NCBI GenBank assembly: GCA_009602735.1 | Contig: WELA01001462.1 | Location: 256,690 to 320,689, forward strand | DNA: 64,000 nucleotides | Direction: 5' to 3' | Source: Mesotaenium endlicherianum | Taxonomy: Eukaryota > Streptophyta > Zygnematophyceae > Zygnematales > Mesotaeniaceae | Program-made: the position numbers and the translations under genes | Notes under the pieces: generated by a model | Seen by the model: the letters and a program-made list of their open reading frames with translations, nothing else | Told to the model about the DNA's origin: nothing | Databases searched by the model: none | Part shown: one piece after another, positions 36,513 through 49,373 of the stretch | Position numbering within the stretch: position 1 is the first letter of the stretch | Layout: each line of letters opens with the position of its first letter

Positions 36513-38177
36513 AACTCAACCACAACACATAAGCTCATACACGACACTGAGGAGCACTTTCTTACTCACGGCTCAACTCTTTTCTCTTATTCTCAAGTGT
36601 ACCCTTACATCGCCTCTGCGCCTCCCTATCTACACTCACAATGGCGGCTGCCTACCTACCTTAAACACATCGACAATCTTAGTCACCCAAACCCTACATT
36701 TCGATACACACTTACTCCAACGTCTGACTAGAATTGACCGACCACACACAGACACATCGATTGTCACACATGTGTACACAAGTGTTAAGAAGATGGAGCT
36801 AGAATTGCTTATTTTGTATACCCCTTCTCAGTTCCTACTCTATTTATATATTTTCTCTTTAAATTCAACCATGTCTGTACATCATTGGCGCTTTACTTTA
36901 AGGACTGTCTTTGTTTAGGCATCAGCCACCATCTTATCAAATCTCACGTACTTAAACTCCACACTGGCCAATGGACCATGGCTGAGATGGCCTACCCTCT
37001 CAGCATTGGCTGACTTGGCATCAGCAGAGATGGCTCTCGCGTCAACTCTTGCCTGACTCAGTAGCTGCTGACATGGTCCCCACTTTAGCTCTGCCTAACT
37101 TGGCAGCTGCTAGCGTGGACCTTGCGGGTTTTTGGTGGGGTCAACCTTATAGCTGACATTCTGTCAATCCCCACCCATCGTTGGATTTCGGGTTTGATGG
37201 TCGCAGTAAGAACTCACGTGTGGCTGACTCGTTGTTTTTCAACACTAAATTGTAACAACAGGTCTGGTCGGTGAGTCAGCGAGGACCGTCTGGACATGAG
37301 TCTGCCGCGACTTCCGCCACGCTTGTCGCACCACCCATTAGGGAGCAGTCGCGACAATGGGTCAGTCACCTTGAGTCAAATTCGAGTGAAATCGGCAGGA
37401 AATCGGTAGAAATCGGGGCAGCCTGGGCCAACCCAACCTGAGCCCAACTACTCTGGTTCACTTTGGTTTGCTTTGGTTGGTCGAGGAGTGTGCCTTTTGG
37501 TCGTTTAAGAGACAACTACAAGTTGATTGGATCTAATTCCTTTGTGATGGTCAACGGGCAGCAACTAACTTGCTGCAACTGGCAGCTTTTATTATTCATG
37601 TTGCATGATGTTGCAACCCTGTTGCAACCCATGCTCCTAGATTAACGTTCCTGTGGTATCATGTCATAAAAGCCGTGGTGACGTGGGTGTCAACAGCTCT
37701 TTGAAAGTGTTTGAAGCGCACCAATTAATTCGTTTACCATTAAAGACTAATTGAACCTTCGAAAGACGGGAAATGTTTAAAAGCTTGTCTGAGAGCGTGC
37801 ATGGGCCAGCGCTGACCATGTCCTCTGACGTCCACAATCGTCCGTATATTCCGTATGTTATGATAAAGCGGTAAATGCATGTAAATGCCCGCTTTTGAGA
37901 CAAGCGTGAGCAAGCGCGAAGACTCGCAAGAAACCACAAGAAGCGAAGAGTATCCACAACCATCAAGAACTAGTATATATCAACGCTAGTTGATGCGTGC
38001 GTGGGTGGAGTACGGTATTCGTACACAAGTTTTACACCTGGTTGGCAAATTTGGAGCTGTGGATAAGAGCAGCAGCTAGTTGTGTTTTTGGTTTGCTCTC
38101 AACTGCCTCATAGCAACTATGATGAGCAAAGTAGCGTTGCGTGTTCCTCGAGAAACTCGGCAAGCTTCATAGCGGAT
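36513..38177. other. Repeat-flank and intergenic region before the F-box gene
   Basis: No gene is recognised. On the minus strand ATATATAAATAGAG near 36845 is a strong TATA-like string, and this stretch resembles LTR promoter DNA, possibly debris of another element. The last few hundred bases should contain the F-box gene promoter and 5' UTR. Confidence 0.5.
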
Positions 38178-41100
38178 ATGAAAAGAGGGTCTGACCGTGC
38201 ACCCCAGGTGCTCTCTCAAGCGACTAGGAATGCAAGCGAAGTAAATGTGCTGCAGGATGACATCACATCGGCTCTGACAGGCATAGAATTACTTCCGCCA
38301 GAGGTTATCAGTCTCATATTGCTGAAGCTTGATAATCTGCCCAGTGTAGATAGACTTCAAGCTCTGCGTGTTTGCAAGAGATGGAGAGCAGCAGCTTTAT
38401 CTGAGCCCAGGCTGTGGAAATTCTTAGACTTCAGCAGATTTTCCAAAGTAAAGGCAAGTATCTGCATGATCCAATATGCCCATGTACGTTGATTGCTGAA
38501 GTGGCCTCGTGAAGGACTGTCGCCCGTACTATTGCCGCATGTATCTTCTAGCCTGATCGTGACCACTTATTATGTGAGAAATAAATCTTGAACTTTGAAG
38601 GTGAATGTACTGGCATTGCCATGTGTGGTTTCACCGGCATCTTATCCATCAGACGTGGAGCATTGTATAAAATCTTCATGCAATATGAAGCACATTGAAG
38701 CTCCTCTCACAGAGGCTCTGCTCTCCGCTCGTGTTGTTGCACAAGTTAAGTTCACGGGCCAGGCTGAGGCTGGACACCTTCAGTCTACTTTGGTCTCTCC
38801 TGTAAGCAGTCATGAAGCAAGCAGCTGCACGTTCTTAGTCTTGCTTCGCTCCATGCAATAAGAGGGCTCTTTTGCCAGATTCAAGCCTTCAATTGTGGTC
38901 AGATCCTGATGTATGTTAAGATGGCTTTACCCCCTCAAACTCTGCGAGTTTTCTACTCTTGTTTGAATGCATTGCTTCAATGATGACAGAATTTTGTGGG
39001 TAGCACGTACTTGAGAGGGGAGATTACCCGAGGTTGAAGGCACAACTGTACCTACTTGCACTCAAACACAGCGAGTTCTGTCCTGCAGGATGCAGACGTT
39101 CTGCGGATTCTACCTCGTGCAAGAGGTGAGGCCTCTTGTCCTTCCAAATACTTCTGGCGTCCTGCCTGAAGTTGTGGCACTGCTTGGAGATGTTCCTGGA
39201 GCACGATCCGTGTGTGGAATATACTCCTCAAGGACTGAGTTCTCTGGATCTGATGGTTATGCGGATCAAGAAATCGCTGTCTGCGTGTGGTGCGAGTACA
39301 TGAGCTGGAGCTGAACAGGTGAGGTGCAGAAGAGTGGTCACCTGACCGAGTGTGAATGCGTGTCACGAAGGGTGTCCGCAGCTCTTCCTGTCATGTAGTT
39401 AGTGCCCATGGTTGCCCCGCACCGCCAAGAGACGTGCCTGCTCATCCTTCCCGCTCCTTTCATTTCGTATAGATGCCTTCCCTGGACTCCTGCTAGCGCT
39501 GGTCAGTTCAACCTCAGCCAGCAGAATGTGAGCTAACGTTCGAGTCACGTATGCTTAAAAGTCAGTTGAGGGTACTGCAAGGTGGATACGTTTACGGTCT
39601 GAATCTGTTCTTTTCGCGTTCGCATTGCTCTGGACTTGTGCTTCTTGGGGTCTTGAGCCAGTGGGTGTCTGCCACTTGCAGTGTATGGAGGAGATCCACC
39701 CCTTAATTAGCAAACTCCCTTCATGTCTTCAGCAGCTCATATTTCCAACCGCTAGCATGCAAGCGACAGCTCACTAACCCATGAGAATGTAGCACCTAGT
39801 CTCTTTCCAACTCTTCACAAGCATCTCGAAGCTGCGCATATGTGCTTGTGTGTGTGTGTGTGTGTGCACGCGGCGGGCGCTGAGTGAGTGCGCGAGTGCA
39901 GGGGGCGTGCGGTTGTGCTCCTTCCAGGGCTGCAGTCTGCTCACAGACGCCGCGCTGCACGGCCTGCACGCCTCGGCGCTGCTGGAGTACCTGCACGCAG
40001 GCGCCGCAGGCTTCTCAGGGAGGGCCCTGGTGACGCTGCTGGCGCAGCTCAAGGTTGCGAAAGCGCAGCCCCAGCCAGCAGCGGCGACTGCCTCCTTGTT
40101 GTCGTCGTCGTCGGAGCTCCTGGCGATGGCGGCGCTGGAGAGGGAGTTTCTGCGAGTGCAGTGCAGGAGCCTGTACAGCGAGGAAGGGGCCCTGGTGGCG
40201 GAGGAGAGGGCGCCCAGCCAGGCGCGCTCCAGCCTGGGCCACGACCGCTTCCGCTCGCGCCGCCGCGGGAGGGTGTTTGGCAGCCGCCACCTGGAGGGGG
40301 CGGGGGGGCACAATTGGCGCGCGCAGGCCAGCCAAGACGGCGCCGGTCAGGCACGCCCGGGCCTCCAGCCGGAAGGGGGTGAAGCTCAAAGAGCAGCAGC
40401 AGCAGCAGCGGCAGCTGCGTCAGGCGAGCATGATGAGCCTGTCAGCCCGGCGCAGGGATCTGACCCACACCGCCCGAGAGGGGGAGGAGGAGGAGGGGGT
40501 CCCGTTGGGGAGGCTGGAGAGGTTAGAGGAGGAGGAGGAGAGAGAGGAGAGGGCGCGGGGGCTGACGTGCTAAGAGTAGTGGTGGGAGCCCTTGGAGGCT
40601 CATTCCGGGGGGTGGGAGTGGGGCTGGCGTCCCCGTCCTCTCTGGCGGCGCTGTCTGCCTCTCTCCGCTTCGAGGCAGGGGATCCTCAGGTGGGCTGTCT
40701 GTCTGTCTGGCTGTGACAATGCTCTCTTGTTGGTCTCTGTAGCCAGTCGAGTTCCTCATCCTCCCGCCCTTGCCAGCAGACATGTCAAAGACGAGCAGCA
40801 AGCCGCTCAAGGAGGCATCGTGAAATACAGTATGAGGCGTAGAGTCTCCATCATAGGGGCAGCGATGCAACCAACTGCCAGCATGTTGCTTGAAGCCGAG
40901 AGCGGAGTCTTGTTGTATCTGCGGCGTCTCCCCAGCGCTGCCCTGTCCGTCTCTGCCTCCCTCCCTCCGTCCCTCCCTCCCTGCCTCCCTCATTGCTGCC
41001 AAGACATGTGGGGGGGCAGACGCACTCATTAGCAGGGAGGGCTGGCCGTGGTGGCCGTTCCTTTTTTCTGCGAGGGTTGTGCAGCCGGCGGGTGGTGGTG

Positions 41101-42703
41101 CTCTGAGCCGCCAGAAGGCCAAGGGCTCCAGGTGGTCCATCCGAGGCTTGCTGCTATCTGCCAAGGATGACGCCGACGACGATAACCCCCACCGGCGGCA
41201 GATGGACCTTCTCCAGCAGCAGCTGGAGCTGGGTGCCCGGGTGCAGACTGACGAGGAGGACACCTCCTACATGTTTGCCTCGGACGGGGAGGAAGAGCTG
41301 GGCGAGGACAGGGCCGGCGAGAGCGAGGCTGACGGAGAAGGAGAGGGGGAGGAGGAGGAGGAGGCCGAGGGGGCAGGGGTTAGTGGCAGGACACGAGCGG
41401 CGAGCGAGGGTGGCAGGCCTGCTGTTAGCGGGACTGGCGGGGACGAGCAGCCAGACAGCGGGGGAAGCAGGCCTCCTTTGGCGGTGGACGAGGGGACCGT
41501 TGACCTGGGCTGCAGCGCAGGAGCGGATCACAAGGAGGAGGAGCAAGCCCGCAGCAGGTACCATTTGAAGGGCAAGGCCGCCTCACAGGAGGCATCTCCT
41601 TCGGGTGATGCATCCGATAGCAACAAGCAGGAGGGGCCAATAGATGCAGAGGCAGCGCATAGCTCGCCGCAACTCCCCTCCCATCACCACCTTGATCGTC
41701 GTTGGCAGCGGGCAGGTGTCGCCGGTCCCAGCCGTTGCGGCTGCAGTGGGAGCTCCTCCCGGCCCCCCCCTGCCCGGGCAGCTGCTTGGAATGAGGGCAC
41801 GGTAGATGCGCATGCAGAGGAGGAGGAGGAGGAGGAAGATACCTTCAGAGGCTCATCTCTGTATGAGGCGATCCTGGTGCAGCAGCAACAAGAAGCAGCC
41901 ACCTCACTAAGGTACGCCGGGAAGGAGGAAAGGCAGTGCCCGCCTGTCAGCTGCTGCTGTGAGACCACACCATTCAAATGACGCGGCTAAGCACCCGTCT
42001 TGCTGAGCAACCTGCTGAGGGAATGAGCCAGTGAGACAGAGTCCAGCAGTGAGTGGAGGTGACGCGGAGGGTTTCGGAGTGCAGGTGCATGCTGTTGCTG
42101 CTGCAGCAATGGTTGCACGTGGTGCTTGTGAGTTGTTGTCTTTGAGTTCTACTCTTCTTTGCTACACAGGCAGGGCAACAGAGATGATTGTATTGCAAGC
42201 AATTCAAGAGCTTCAGTTCAGGTGTAGAACCCCACCCCCCCCCCCCATCTCCCTTGGCAGCAGCGGCACATGCACCAATGAGCTCGCAAGCTGCTCGTGG
42301 GAGGAGCGCAGGCTGTGACTCTGCAACCAGCGACTCTGGGAAGTTGTTCCCCTGAGAGTGAGGGTGGATGTGTACGTGCATGCATGCGCACAGGAGGGTG
42401 TTTGCATGTGCGGAGGATCTCGCGTGCACTGCGCTGCAGTCATGATGTATTCGGGAACAAGCTCGAGGGGAGAGAGGGGGAGGGAGGTAGGAGGAGATTG
42501 TTGGCCTCAGGAGCAGTGTCCGTCAAGGGACTCCGCCGCAGCAGAAGCCGGGCAGGCTCTCCCGTCCTGGCAGGGGGCCTGCCCCGTTGCAGGACGAGGG
42601 AGAAGTACGCATATGTGCCTGTGCACGAATGTCTGCGTGTGTGCACGTGTTCATGTATCTGTGTGTGCGTGTACTTTTGTGTGCGTGTGTTTGCGTGTGC
42701 TCA

Positions 42704-42737
<34 letters not shown>

Positions 42738-44068
42738 CGTGTGCATTTGTGTGTGTGAGTGCGTATGTGCATGAGTGTGGGCGTGTAACGCAGGAAGGGG
42801 AAGCCCACGGTGGTGCACGCAATGCAGCGCCTGTGGCTGGAGGGCAGCAAGCACGTGGACGCACACGCCCTGGAGCTCATGTGGCCCCTGGTGGCGTGGC
42901 TGGACTCGGGCGTGTGCCAGGACTGCCACCAAGTGCGCATCGTGCATCAGTGCCTGGAGTGTGACGGCGCCTTCTGCTCCAGCTGCCGGGAGTCGGCTCA
43001 GGTTGCTCATTCACGCGCGCATGCACTCACGCTCCATCGCATGGCCACCCCCGGATTAAGAAGTGGTCTTGAGCTACTGCGCCTGCGGTGCTCCAGTATG
43101 GTGCTCAATGAAGATTCTCATGTGTATTTGCCAGTGGCGTACTGCCGTACACACGCACTCACGCATGCACATATACACGCACGCACAAACAAGTGTAAGT
43201 GTAGCTACTGTGTAGATGTGTGTGAGTGTGCTTGAGTGCCTCGTTATGTGCAGCAAAGGAGCGGCTTGATAAGTAACTTTCCGCACTATCTAGAGCGTCA
43301 GGCACGGTGACTTTGGCCCTCTAATGAGTGGGTGTGACTTTGTGGAAGATCTGGTCCAACGTTGTACCTCTTGGTGTGCGGACCACGAATTTGACTGTGG
43401 CGGTTGACGTATGGGGGCCACCCTTGCGCAGTGCACGGAGTGCAAGACCATCTCGTGCCGCAGGACGCCTTGCTCTCAGCCTGCCAGCTGTGCCACGTGT
43501 GAGAAGCACTACTGCAACAACTGCCGCCCCGTCTGGTGAGGTCCTGCCTTCCTTGCTGGCCTCTGCTGCAGCAGGCTTGGCATGTTTCCCGGGTCATGGA
43601 CACCGACACACGAGTAGAACCTACCACAACGCACGCCACATACAGGACAGTCTCTGGAGCTGACGTGGGATCCCTTCTGCCGCGCAAGACGTCGTGGCTT
43701 ATGCTGCCCTTTGCATAATATCTTCCTTTGCGCTGGGCTTTGGTTGGTTGAAGCCTGCTCGCCTTTCCTTGGACGTCATTCCAACTGGGTGCGTGCGTAC
43801 TCTGCTGTTCCCCGGGGGGCCTGTTAACGGGCCCCTCTTCGGAGGAGGCAGCGCCATTGTTCGCTGCTGATGATCCGCTAACAGCGTAGGGCTTGAGCTG
43901 TGGGTCGCGGGTGCGGGTGGCAGGGAGTGCGAGAAGTGCTGCACGTCCTACTGCGAGGAACACCTGCAGCTCACGCAGTTCTGTGGCTTCGGGCTCTTCT
44001 ACTGCGAAAAGTGTGCTGCGGGCATCCGAAGGAAGAGCCCCATCTGGTCCTGCATCGGCTGCGCTTAG
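38178..44068 (+). CDS. F-box protein with leucine-rich, acidic and Cys-rich zinc-binding regions
   Basis: Probably a substrate-recruiting subunit of an SCF ubiquitin ligase. Eight exons keep phase throughout: 38178-38447, 38601-38801, 39089-39125, 39902-40689, 41085-41911, 42794-43001, 43432-43535 and 43924-44068, giving 859 residues. The F-box is at residues 38-85 (LPPEVISLILLKLD...RVCKRWRAAALSEPRLWKFL). A leucine-rich stretch follows (VRLCSFQGCSLLTDAALHGL, ALLEYLHAGA), like one or two LRR units. The middle is disordered and rich in Glu, Ser and Gly. The last 120 residues or so carry over 20 Cys in CxxC pairs (CQDCHQ, CLECDGAFCSSC, CTECKTISC, CATCEKHYCNNC, CEKCCTSYCEEH, FYCEKCAAG), clearly a multi-zinc domain I cannot assign to a named family. 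The 37-nt exon 3 and exon 4 rest on phase and context only. An in-frame non-ATG extension exists upstream, and 38178 is the first ATG. Confidence 0.75.
42621..42770. repeat. GT/CT-rich simple repeats in F-box gene intron
   Basis: Interrupted GT runs surround a short CT run (about 42703-42720). Smaller GT runs occur near 39848-39866 in another intron of the same gene. Confidence 0.85.
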
Positions 44069-45402
44069 CGCTCCGTATGTTGCCGGCGCACACGATGTGT
44101 AAGACACGCAAGGATGGCCCACGGGTCCTGTGGACGTAGTCGAGCTTTGTTCTGCGCATCTTCTTGACTTAGGCGTGGGCATGTGACGTTACCTTGCTCG
44201 ATGTCTGACACCTGCTCCCACATGCCTCCATATTAGGACTCGATAAGGTCCAAAAGAACTGATCGACAGCCTTACTGATTCCATCAAACTTTGTGCTCGG
44301 TAGTCTTTGAAAGGCACATGCAAATGACGGGAGATTTATTGCATTGGCGCAGTTATAAATGCCATCTCCCGCTACTTATCTGTTTTATAGTCACAGTTGT
44401 GGATGCTTCACAATGTACACAACACACACACAAAAACCAGATGGCCTTTTGAGGACATTGAGGTAGTTTTCAGCGCCGCGTGCGGCGGGTTTATTGATGA
44501 GATTTGAGGCACCTTCTCCTGACCTAACATCAAGGACCAAGCAAGAAAAAATATGACAAATGCTCCGTAAGTTCCACACGTGCTGAAGTCGCCATGTATA
44601 CTTCTTTCTCACGCCTGAAGCAGGCCACTCCACAACTTCCGGAGCTTTCTGAAGCATCCCATCACTTTTTCTCTCGGGTCTACGGTTCCTCTTCAGGGGG
44701 GTTCCTGGTTGAAGTTTTCAGAGCCATCTGAGCTCTTTGGCCACTTTCCATTGAAAGCCATACTGAACTATCTTCTCTTGTTTCTCCCTCGTTCTTGTCT
44801 AAGCACACAATGATCTCAAATATGCACAGAACTAAATGGCCATGTTGGAGACAGGAAATTACAGCTAAAACTTATTGACACGTGGTTCAACCTGAAAGAT
44901 GATTCTTAGAAACGTCGTGCTTTACTCCCTCAGACGCAAACTGGCTCAGCAATACAACTATTCTTTCCCGCCAGTTTCTCCGATCCTCAGAGCCCCCCGG
45001 CGCATAGCAAGCGTGAAAACCGTTTCTTTCTTTGAGATGGGGTTGTCACAGAGGACATGGAACCAATGTACTCATATTTAGAACAATTTATTTCAGCCCT
45101 CCAAGTGCTTCGTCGAAGGAATGTACGAGAACCAGCAGCCCTAATGCCTGCACTGCCAGTAAACTTCCACGACTTACAAGCGAGTGCAAGGAAGCTTTGT
45201 ATGCCGCAGGCACGTGGCCGTCGCTGACCCTGTGAACCTACTTACTACAGCAATGGTGCACAAGAGCCGCTGCATTCAATTCATTTAATGCCCTTACCAG
45301 AACGGAAGCGGGAGCCAACGTCTCCAGGTGCCTGTGAGCAGCCTTTGAGCCAAGTAGCGGATGTGGGGCAGGAGGACAAGAGTCCCAAGAACGATACGAC
45401 TG
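44069..45402. other. Intergenic region between convergent genes
   Basis: It lies between the 3' ends of the F-box gene (+) and the GT61 gene (-). No coding exon or repeat is recognised. Confidence 0.6.
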
Positions 45403-48400
45403 TCAGCAGTAGTGCTTCAGACGAGCGGCGTCAGACTCCAAGGCCTTCATCACCCGCCTCAGCACAGCCCCCACCCGTTCCTCCGAGAGAGTAACGTTCT
45501 GGTTGCTGAGGTAGATGGCCCCCATGACATCCCAGCCCTTGGCCCAGATGGAGTCGGGGTCCGTGAGCACGGGGTCATCGGCCGCGTAGATTTTACTCAG
45601 GGTGCTCTCCTGGACTGTGATGTTGTAAGCCACGTAGTGGAGGCCGAGCTTCATGGCGGGGTTGCCATAGGCGTCCTTTGCTATTCGCTCCACGCCGAGG
45701 GGAATCACCTGCACGCGTACAGATGAGGAAATGAGCACATGAAATGAGCACCAGCCAATTGTCAGGCCCTGAGTCTGCAGGTTGATAAGCAAGAAACAGA
45801 GGTAGAGAGGGGGCAGAAGGTAAGTAAATGATCGAGCGTGGACAGGCCAAGAGGGTCAGCAGCGGAAGCAGCACGCGAGCACGTGCCACCTGTCTGGCAC
45901 AAGGCATCATCCAGACGCGCACCTCTGCATCTCGTGAGGCCCACGTGGCACCAAGCTGGCACTGCTGGCACTTTGTTGTGCAGGAATGGCATGAGATTGT
46001 GTGCAGCAGAAGCGCAACGAACACCACAGGCAGAAAGGATAGCAGCGCGCACGCAGGGGGTGCTGCACGGTCAGGCGCAGCACTCAAACAGAGGAGCCCA
46101 GAGTCCACCAATCATAAGCAAGCATGCAGGAACTGGAGGGCCCAGCATGCGGACAAGACCCACCTGGATGAAGAAGGAGCCAGGGCGCATGAAGAGCAGG
46201 TGGGTCATGGCCGCTCCGTGCACGCCCATCACGACCGCGCTGCGCTGCATGTGGCCCCACATGTCAGCCAGGGAGACGCCGGCTGCGGGGTCGATGATGC
46301 GCACCGCGTACCCCAGCCCTTCAGCCAGTTGAACAAGCATCTCCTGATTGGTGAAGGAGCGCGCCGCCGTGCGCGCGATGATGGCCATCTGCGGTCGCGA
46401 GCAATTGCCACCGCCAACTGCCGGCGTGACCTTGGAGTCCCACGCCCGCCGCAGCATTGCCTGCGCGTGCCCAAACATCATCAGCCCACCCAGAATAACC
46501 TTGCGGCATTAGGGGCAGCAAAGCGCACAAGTTCCACAGGCACTGCTGCGCCGCCTGCAGGAGGAAGCCTTTAGCCACGACCGCTTCTTGTTGAAGGCGT
46601 AGCTAGCTGAACTTCCATGCGGTGCCACGTACACCCGCCTCCCAGGAAGTCCAGACTGGCCGGGCGCAGAAAAATCAGCTGCTGGGAATTCACCATTCCG
46701 GCTGTGAAGGGACGTGCGTGCTTGGAGCTGCACACAAGCGTGCAAGCTTCCCTACCAAGTGGCAGATAAGCACCACACGCACTTAAGCCGTGGAAGGCCG
46801 TGCTTCCTCCGCTCCACATAGTGCAATGCTGTGGGCCTTCACATGTCCCCCCCACTCTTAGAAAGTGCCAGGAGAGGGGCAGAGGGAGAGTAAAGAGACA
46901 AACAGCAGAAATGAACCGCTGCGCAAGAGCACAAGCGCCAGCTGCCCCTCACCTGAAAGTCGTGGATTGTTTCGTTGTTGGGCATAAGCCCCGGGTTCAC
47001 AGCCAGGTCCGCATCAGCGGTGATGCCAACTGTTGCTTCTGGGAAGCAGTGCACTCGGGGATCCTGAGCCACCCGCCCACGCACGGCCACTTGCACCCGT
47101 CAGAGCTCTCCCACAGAGTTGCGAAAGATGGACACCAGCTGTGGGTAGCTTATCGCATTGCACTTTGAGAGCAGTATGCGCACTGCTAGCTGTAGCCACT
47201 GGCTTGAGTTGAGACGAGGAGCAAGTGGGTGGCGCCTGCACCCCCTGCAGGCTGGCTGCGGCAGTCTCCCATCTGCCCTGCTGAGAGGCCTAGGGCTCAA
47301 CAGCCAGCCCCCGCGATGTCACCTGGACCATCAGTACCCCCCAGGCTTCAGGAGGCTGCTGCTTGCTACTGTGTGCGAGGAACCTAGAGACCTGCAGCGC
47401 CAGGGGCGCTAGCGGAAGCACACACAGCCGTCAGATGCGGAGCACGCCGCCTTGATGGACATCCCACACCTGGCCCTGGCACTGGCCCACCCACCCACCT
47501 GGCCGAGGAGCACGGGCGGGTAGTTGGACAGCTGGTCGAGCGGCTCCCAGTGTCTCTCGATCCACCAGTCGCGGGCGTCGCTGATGACGAGGACGACCTC
47601 GCGCTTGTACTGCTGCGCTGCCATCCAGAGGGGGATGAGGCCTACACCGCCCGCCCGCCCGCGCGCCCAAAAGAGCACATCAGCTTCCGCTGGGACGGGC
47701 GATCCCCCTTTTTGGCAGTCAGCAAGTGGGCTTTGTGTCCCTGCGCCTGCAGGTGACACCTGTACAAACTGCAAGCGAGCAATCTGACCACCCCCAGGAG
47801 GATTGCAGAAGCGTCCAATGAGCCGGGAGAGAGAGTGCTGAATCTGAAAAGCGCACATCAGGTCAGAGCAAGAGCTGCACCCAGGGAGCCTTTTGTGGGT
47901 GAATTGTATTTGCAGACAGCACTGCTGCATACGCACATGGGCACACACGCAGACACACACACACACAGAGAGAGAGGGGGAGAGGAGAGGCTGGCCCAAG
48001 GGTGCGAGCGGCATACCCTCGTTAAAATCGTGGAAGATGTTCCCCGAGTAGCCGCCAATGGAGAACATGATAGCTGGCACGTGGTGGCGGATGTGGCATG
48101 TCAGCGGCGGCGGGCCTTGCAAGGAGCCGGGGGGCCACTGCGACACGGTCCCATTGGCGCTCCACGCCCCCAGCCACTTGCGCATCTTCCACTCCCTAGG
48201 ACCGTTGAGCATGAAGGGGCTCCTGTCCCACTCGGCCTCCTCGTCGCCCCGCCACTCGCCTAGCTGCGCTGAGCCCCCCCTGCTCGACACCTGGGCCCCT
48301 CCTTCCTTCCCCTCTGCCAGAACTTCCGAGTGGGAGCTTCTCAGGCCCTCCTCCTCTTCCTCCTCCTCATGCAGCCTGGCAAGATGCTCGTGGGCGTTGG

Positions 48401-49373
48401 AGCGGGCCTTGAGCAGGCGCCGGCTGGTGCCCTCTGCTCCCTCTCCCTGGCCCCCTCCTTGCTGCAGCGGCTGCTGCTGCTGCTGCTGCTGCTGCTGCGT
48501 GTGGTCGTCGATGCACTTGAGCACGAGCTCTGAGACCTTGCCCATGGAGTACCCGTCCATCTTCCGGGGGTACGGCTTAATCTTCTGGGTGCCCCGCGGG
48601 ACCGTCTGGTTGCGTGAGAAGAGCCACAGCACCTGGCTGTCGCCCTTCACTCGCACGTCCCCCCTCATGCGGCACTCGTCGCTTCTGTGCATGGACCTGT
48701 CGCATGCAAAGACCTCACCCTCGTCCCCCTGGTGCCCTTTCTGAGGCGCTCTCTGAGGCAAAGGCGGCGGCAGGAGTGGCGTGTCAGCAAAGACAATCTC
48801 CACGTCACTACCCGGCTCTGCGCCGTGTTCCCTGGAGGGGTCTTCCTCTTTCTGCAAGGCCTTTGCTTCAGTGGCGTGCAATGGGCCTGCTGCATGATCA
48901 GAGCTCTGGCCCTCTTCGTCCCTGCTTCCTCCTTGCACTACAGAAGGAGCAGTGGCGTCCTCCGTCGCATCCTCCTTGCTCTCTTCCCCACTTTGCTCTG
49001 AGTCATCGCTCTCTCTGTAGGGCACCTTAGACGAGGTGATGACTTCTCCGCTCTCTCGTCCTTCGTCTGAAGGATCTATTGTACCGCCACCCCCATCCTT
49101 CTTGGACGCCTGCTCGCCCTCCTCCTCTTGCTTCTGCTCATGAGATTCATTTTCCGAGCCAACAACAGCTGCTCCCAAAGCCTCCTGGGGCTTAGGGATG
49201 GGTGTAACGTCCACACGGTGGCTCCCGGAAGTGACAAGGGAGGAGCTCCAGGCGTAAAGCCCCTGGGAGCCTGCTCTCTCAGCCAGCCACAGCCAAGGGA
49301 GAGGCATCAGCAACAGTTCCCGTACCAGGGGCATGGCTGACCAGAGTGAGCAGAGTATGAGTGCGGCATGCAT
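45403..49373 (-). CDS. GT61-family glycosyltransferase (Golgi type II membrane protein)
   Basis: It belongs to glycosyltransferase family 61, which in plants adds xylose, arabinose or related sugars to xylan or N-glycans in the Golgi. Five minus-strand exons, 49373-48017, 47641-47499, 47063-46953, 46502-46164 and 45708-45403, keep phase and give 751 residues. Residues 2-32 are hydrophobic (HAALILCSLWSAMPLVRELL...), a likely signal anchor. A long acidic, disordered stem follows. Family blocks are CDRSMHRSDECRMRGDVRV, IKPYPRK, VPAIMFSIGGYSGNIFHDFN (end of exon 1), EVVLVISDARDWWI, HCFPEATVGI, MGVHGAAMTHLLFMRPGS and VIPLGVERIAKDAYGNPAM. A Gln run of 9 residues and an Arg/Glu-rich insert split the usual catalytic region between the PYPRK and HHVPAI blocks. 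The C-terminal blocks are closest to the plant XAT/XXAT-type GT61 branch. Donor and acceptor sugars cannot be assigned. About 450 bp between exons 3 and 4 is taken as intron. Confidence 0.9.

Noticed and set aside
37463-37966. Small open frames before the F-box gene
   Set aside because: They are short, overlap on opposite strands, and have no similarity or splice support.
40048-40573. A short intron in the F-box gene exon 4 shifting to a Gln/Glu-rich frame
   Set aside because: The alternative frame looks protein-like, but the unspliced exon keeps phase at both ends and no donor-acceptor pair fits the shift well.
46509-46855. A possible extra GT61 exon between 46953 and 46502
   Set aside because: The joined exons 46953/46502 already keep phase and restore the family's DF...LRRAW region. 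No frame here adds a GT61 block.
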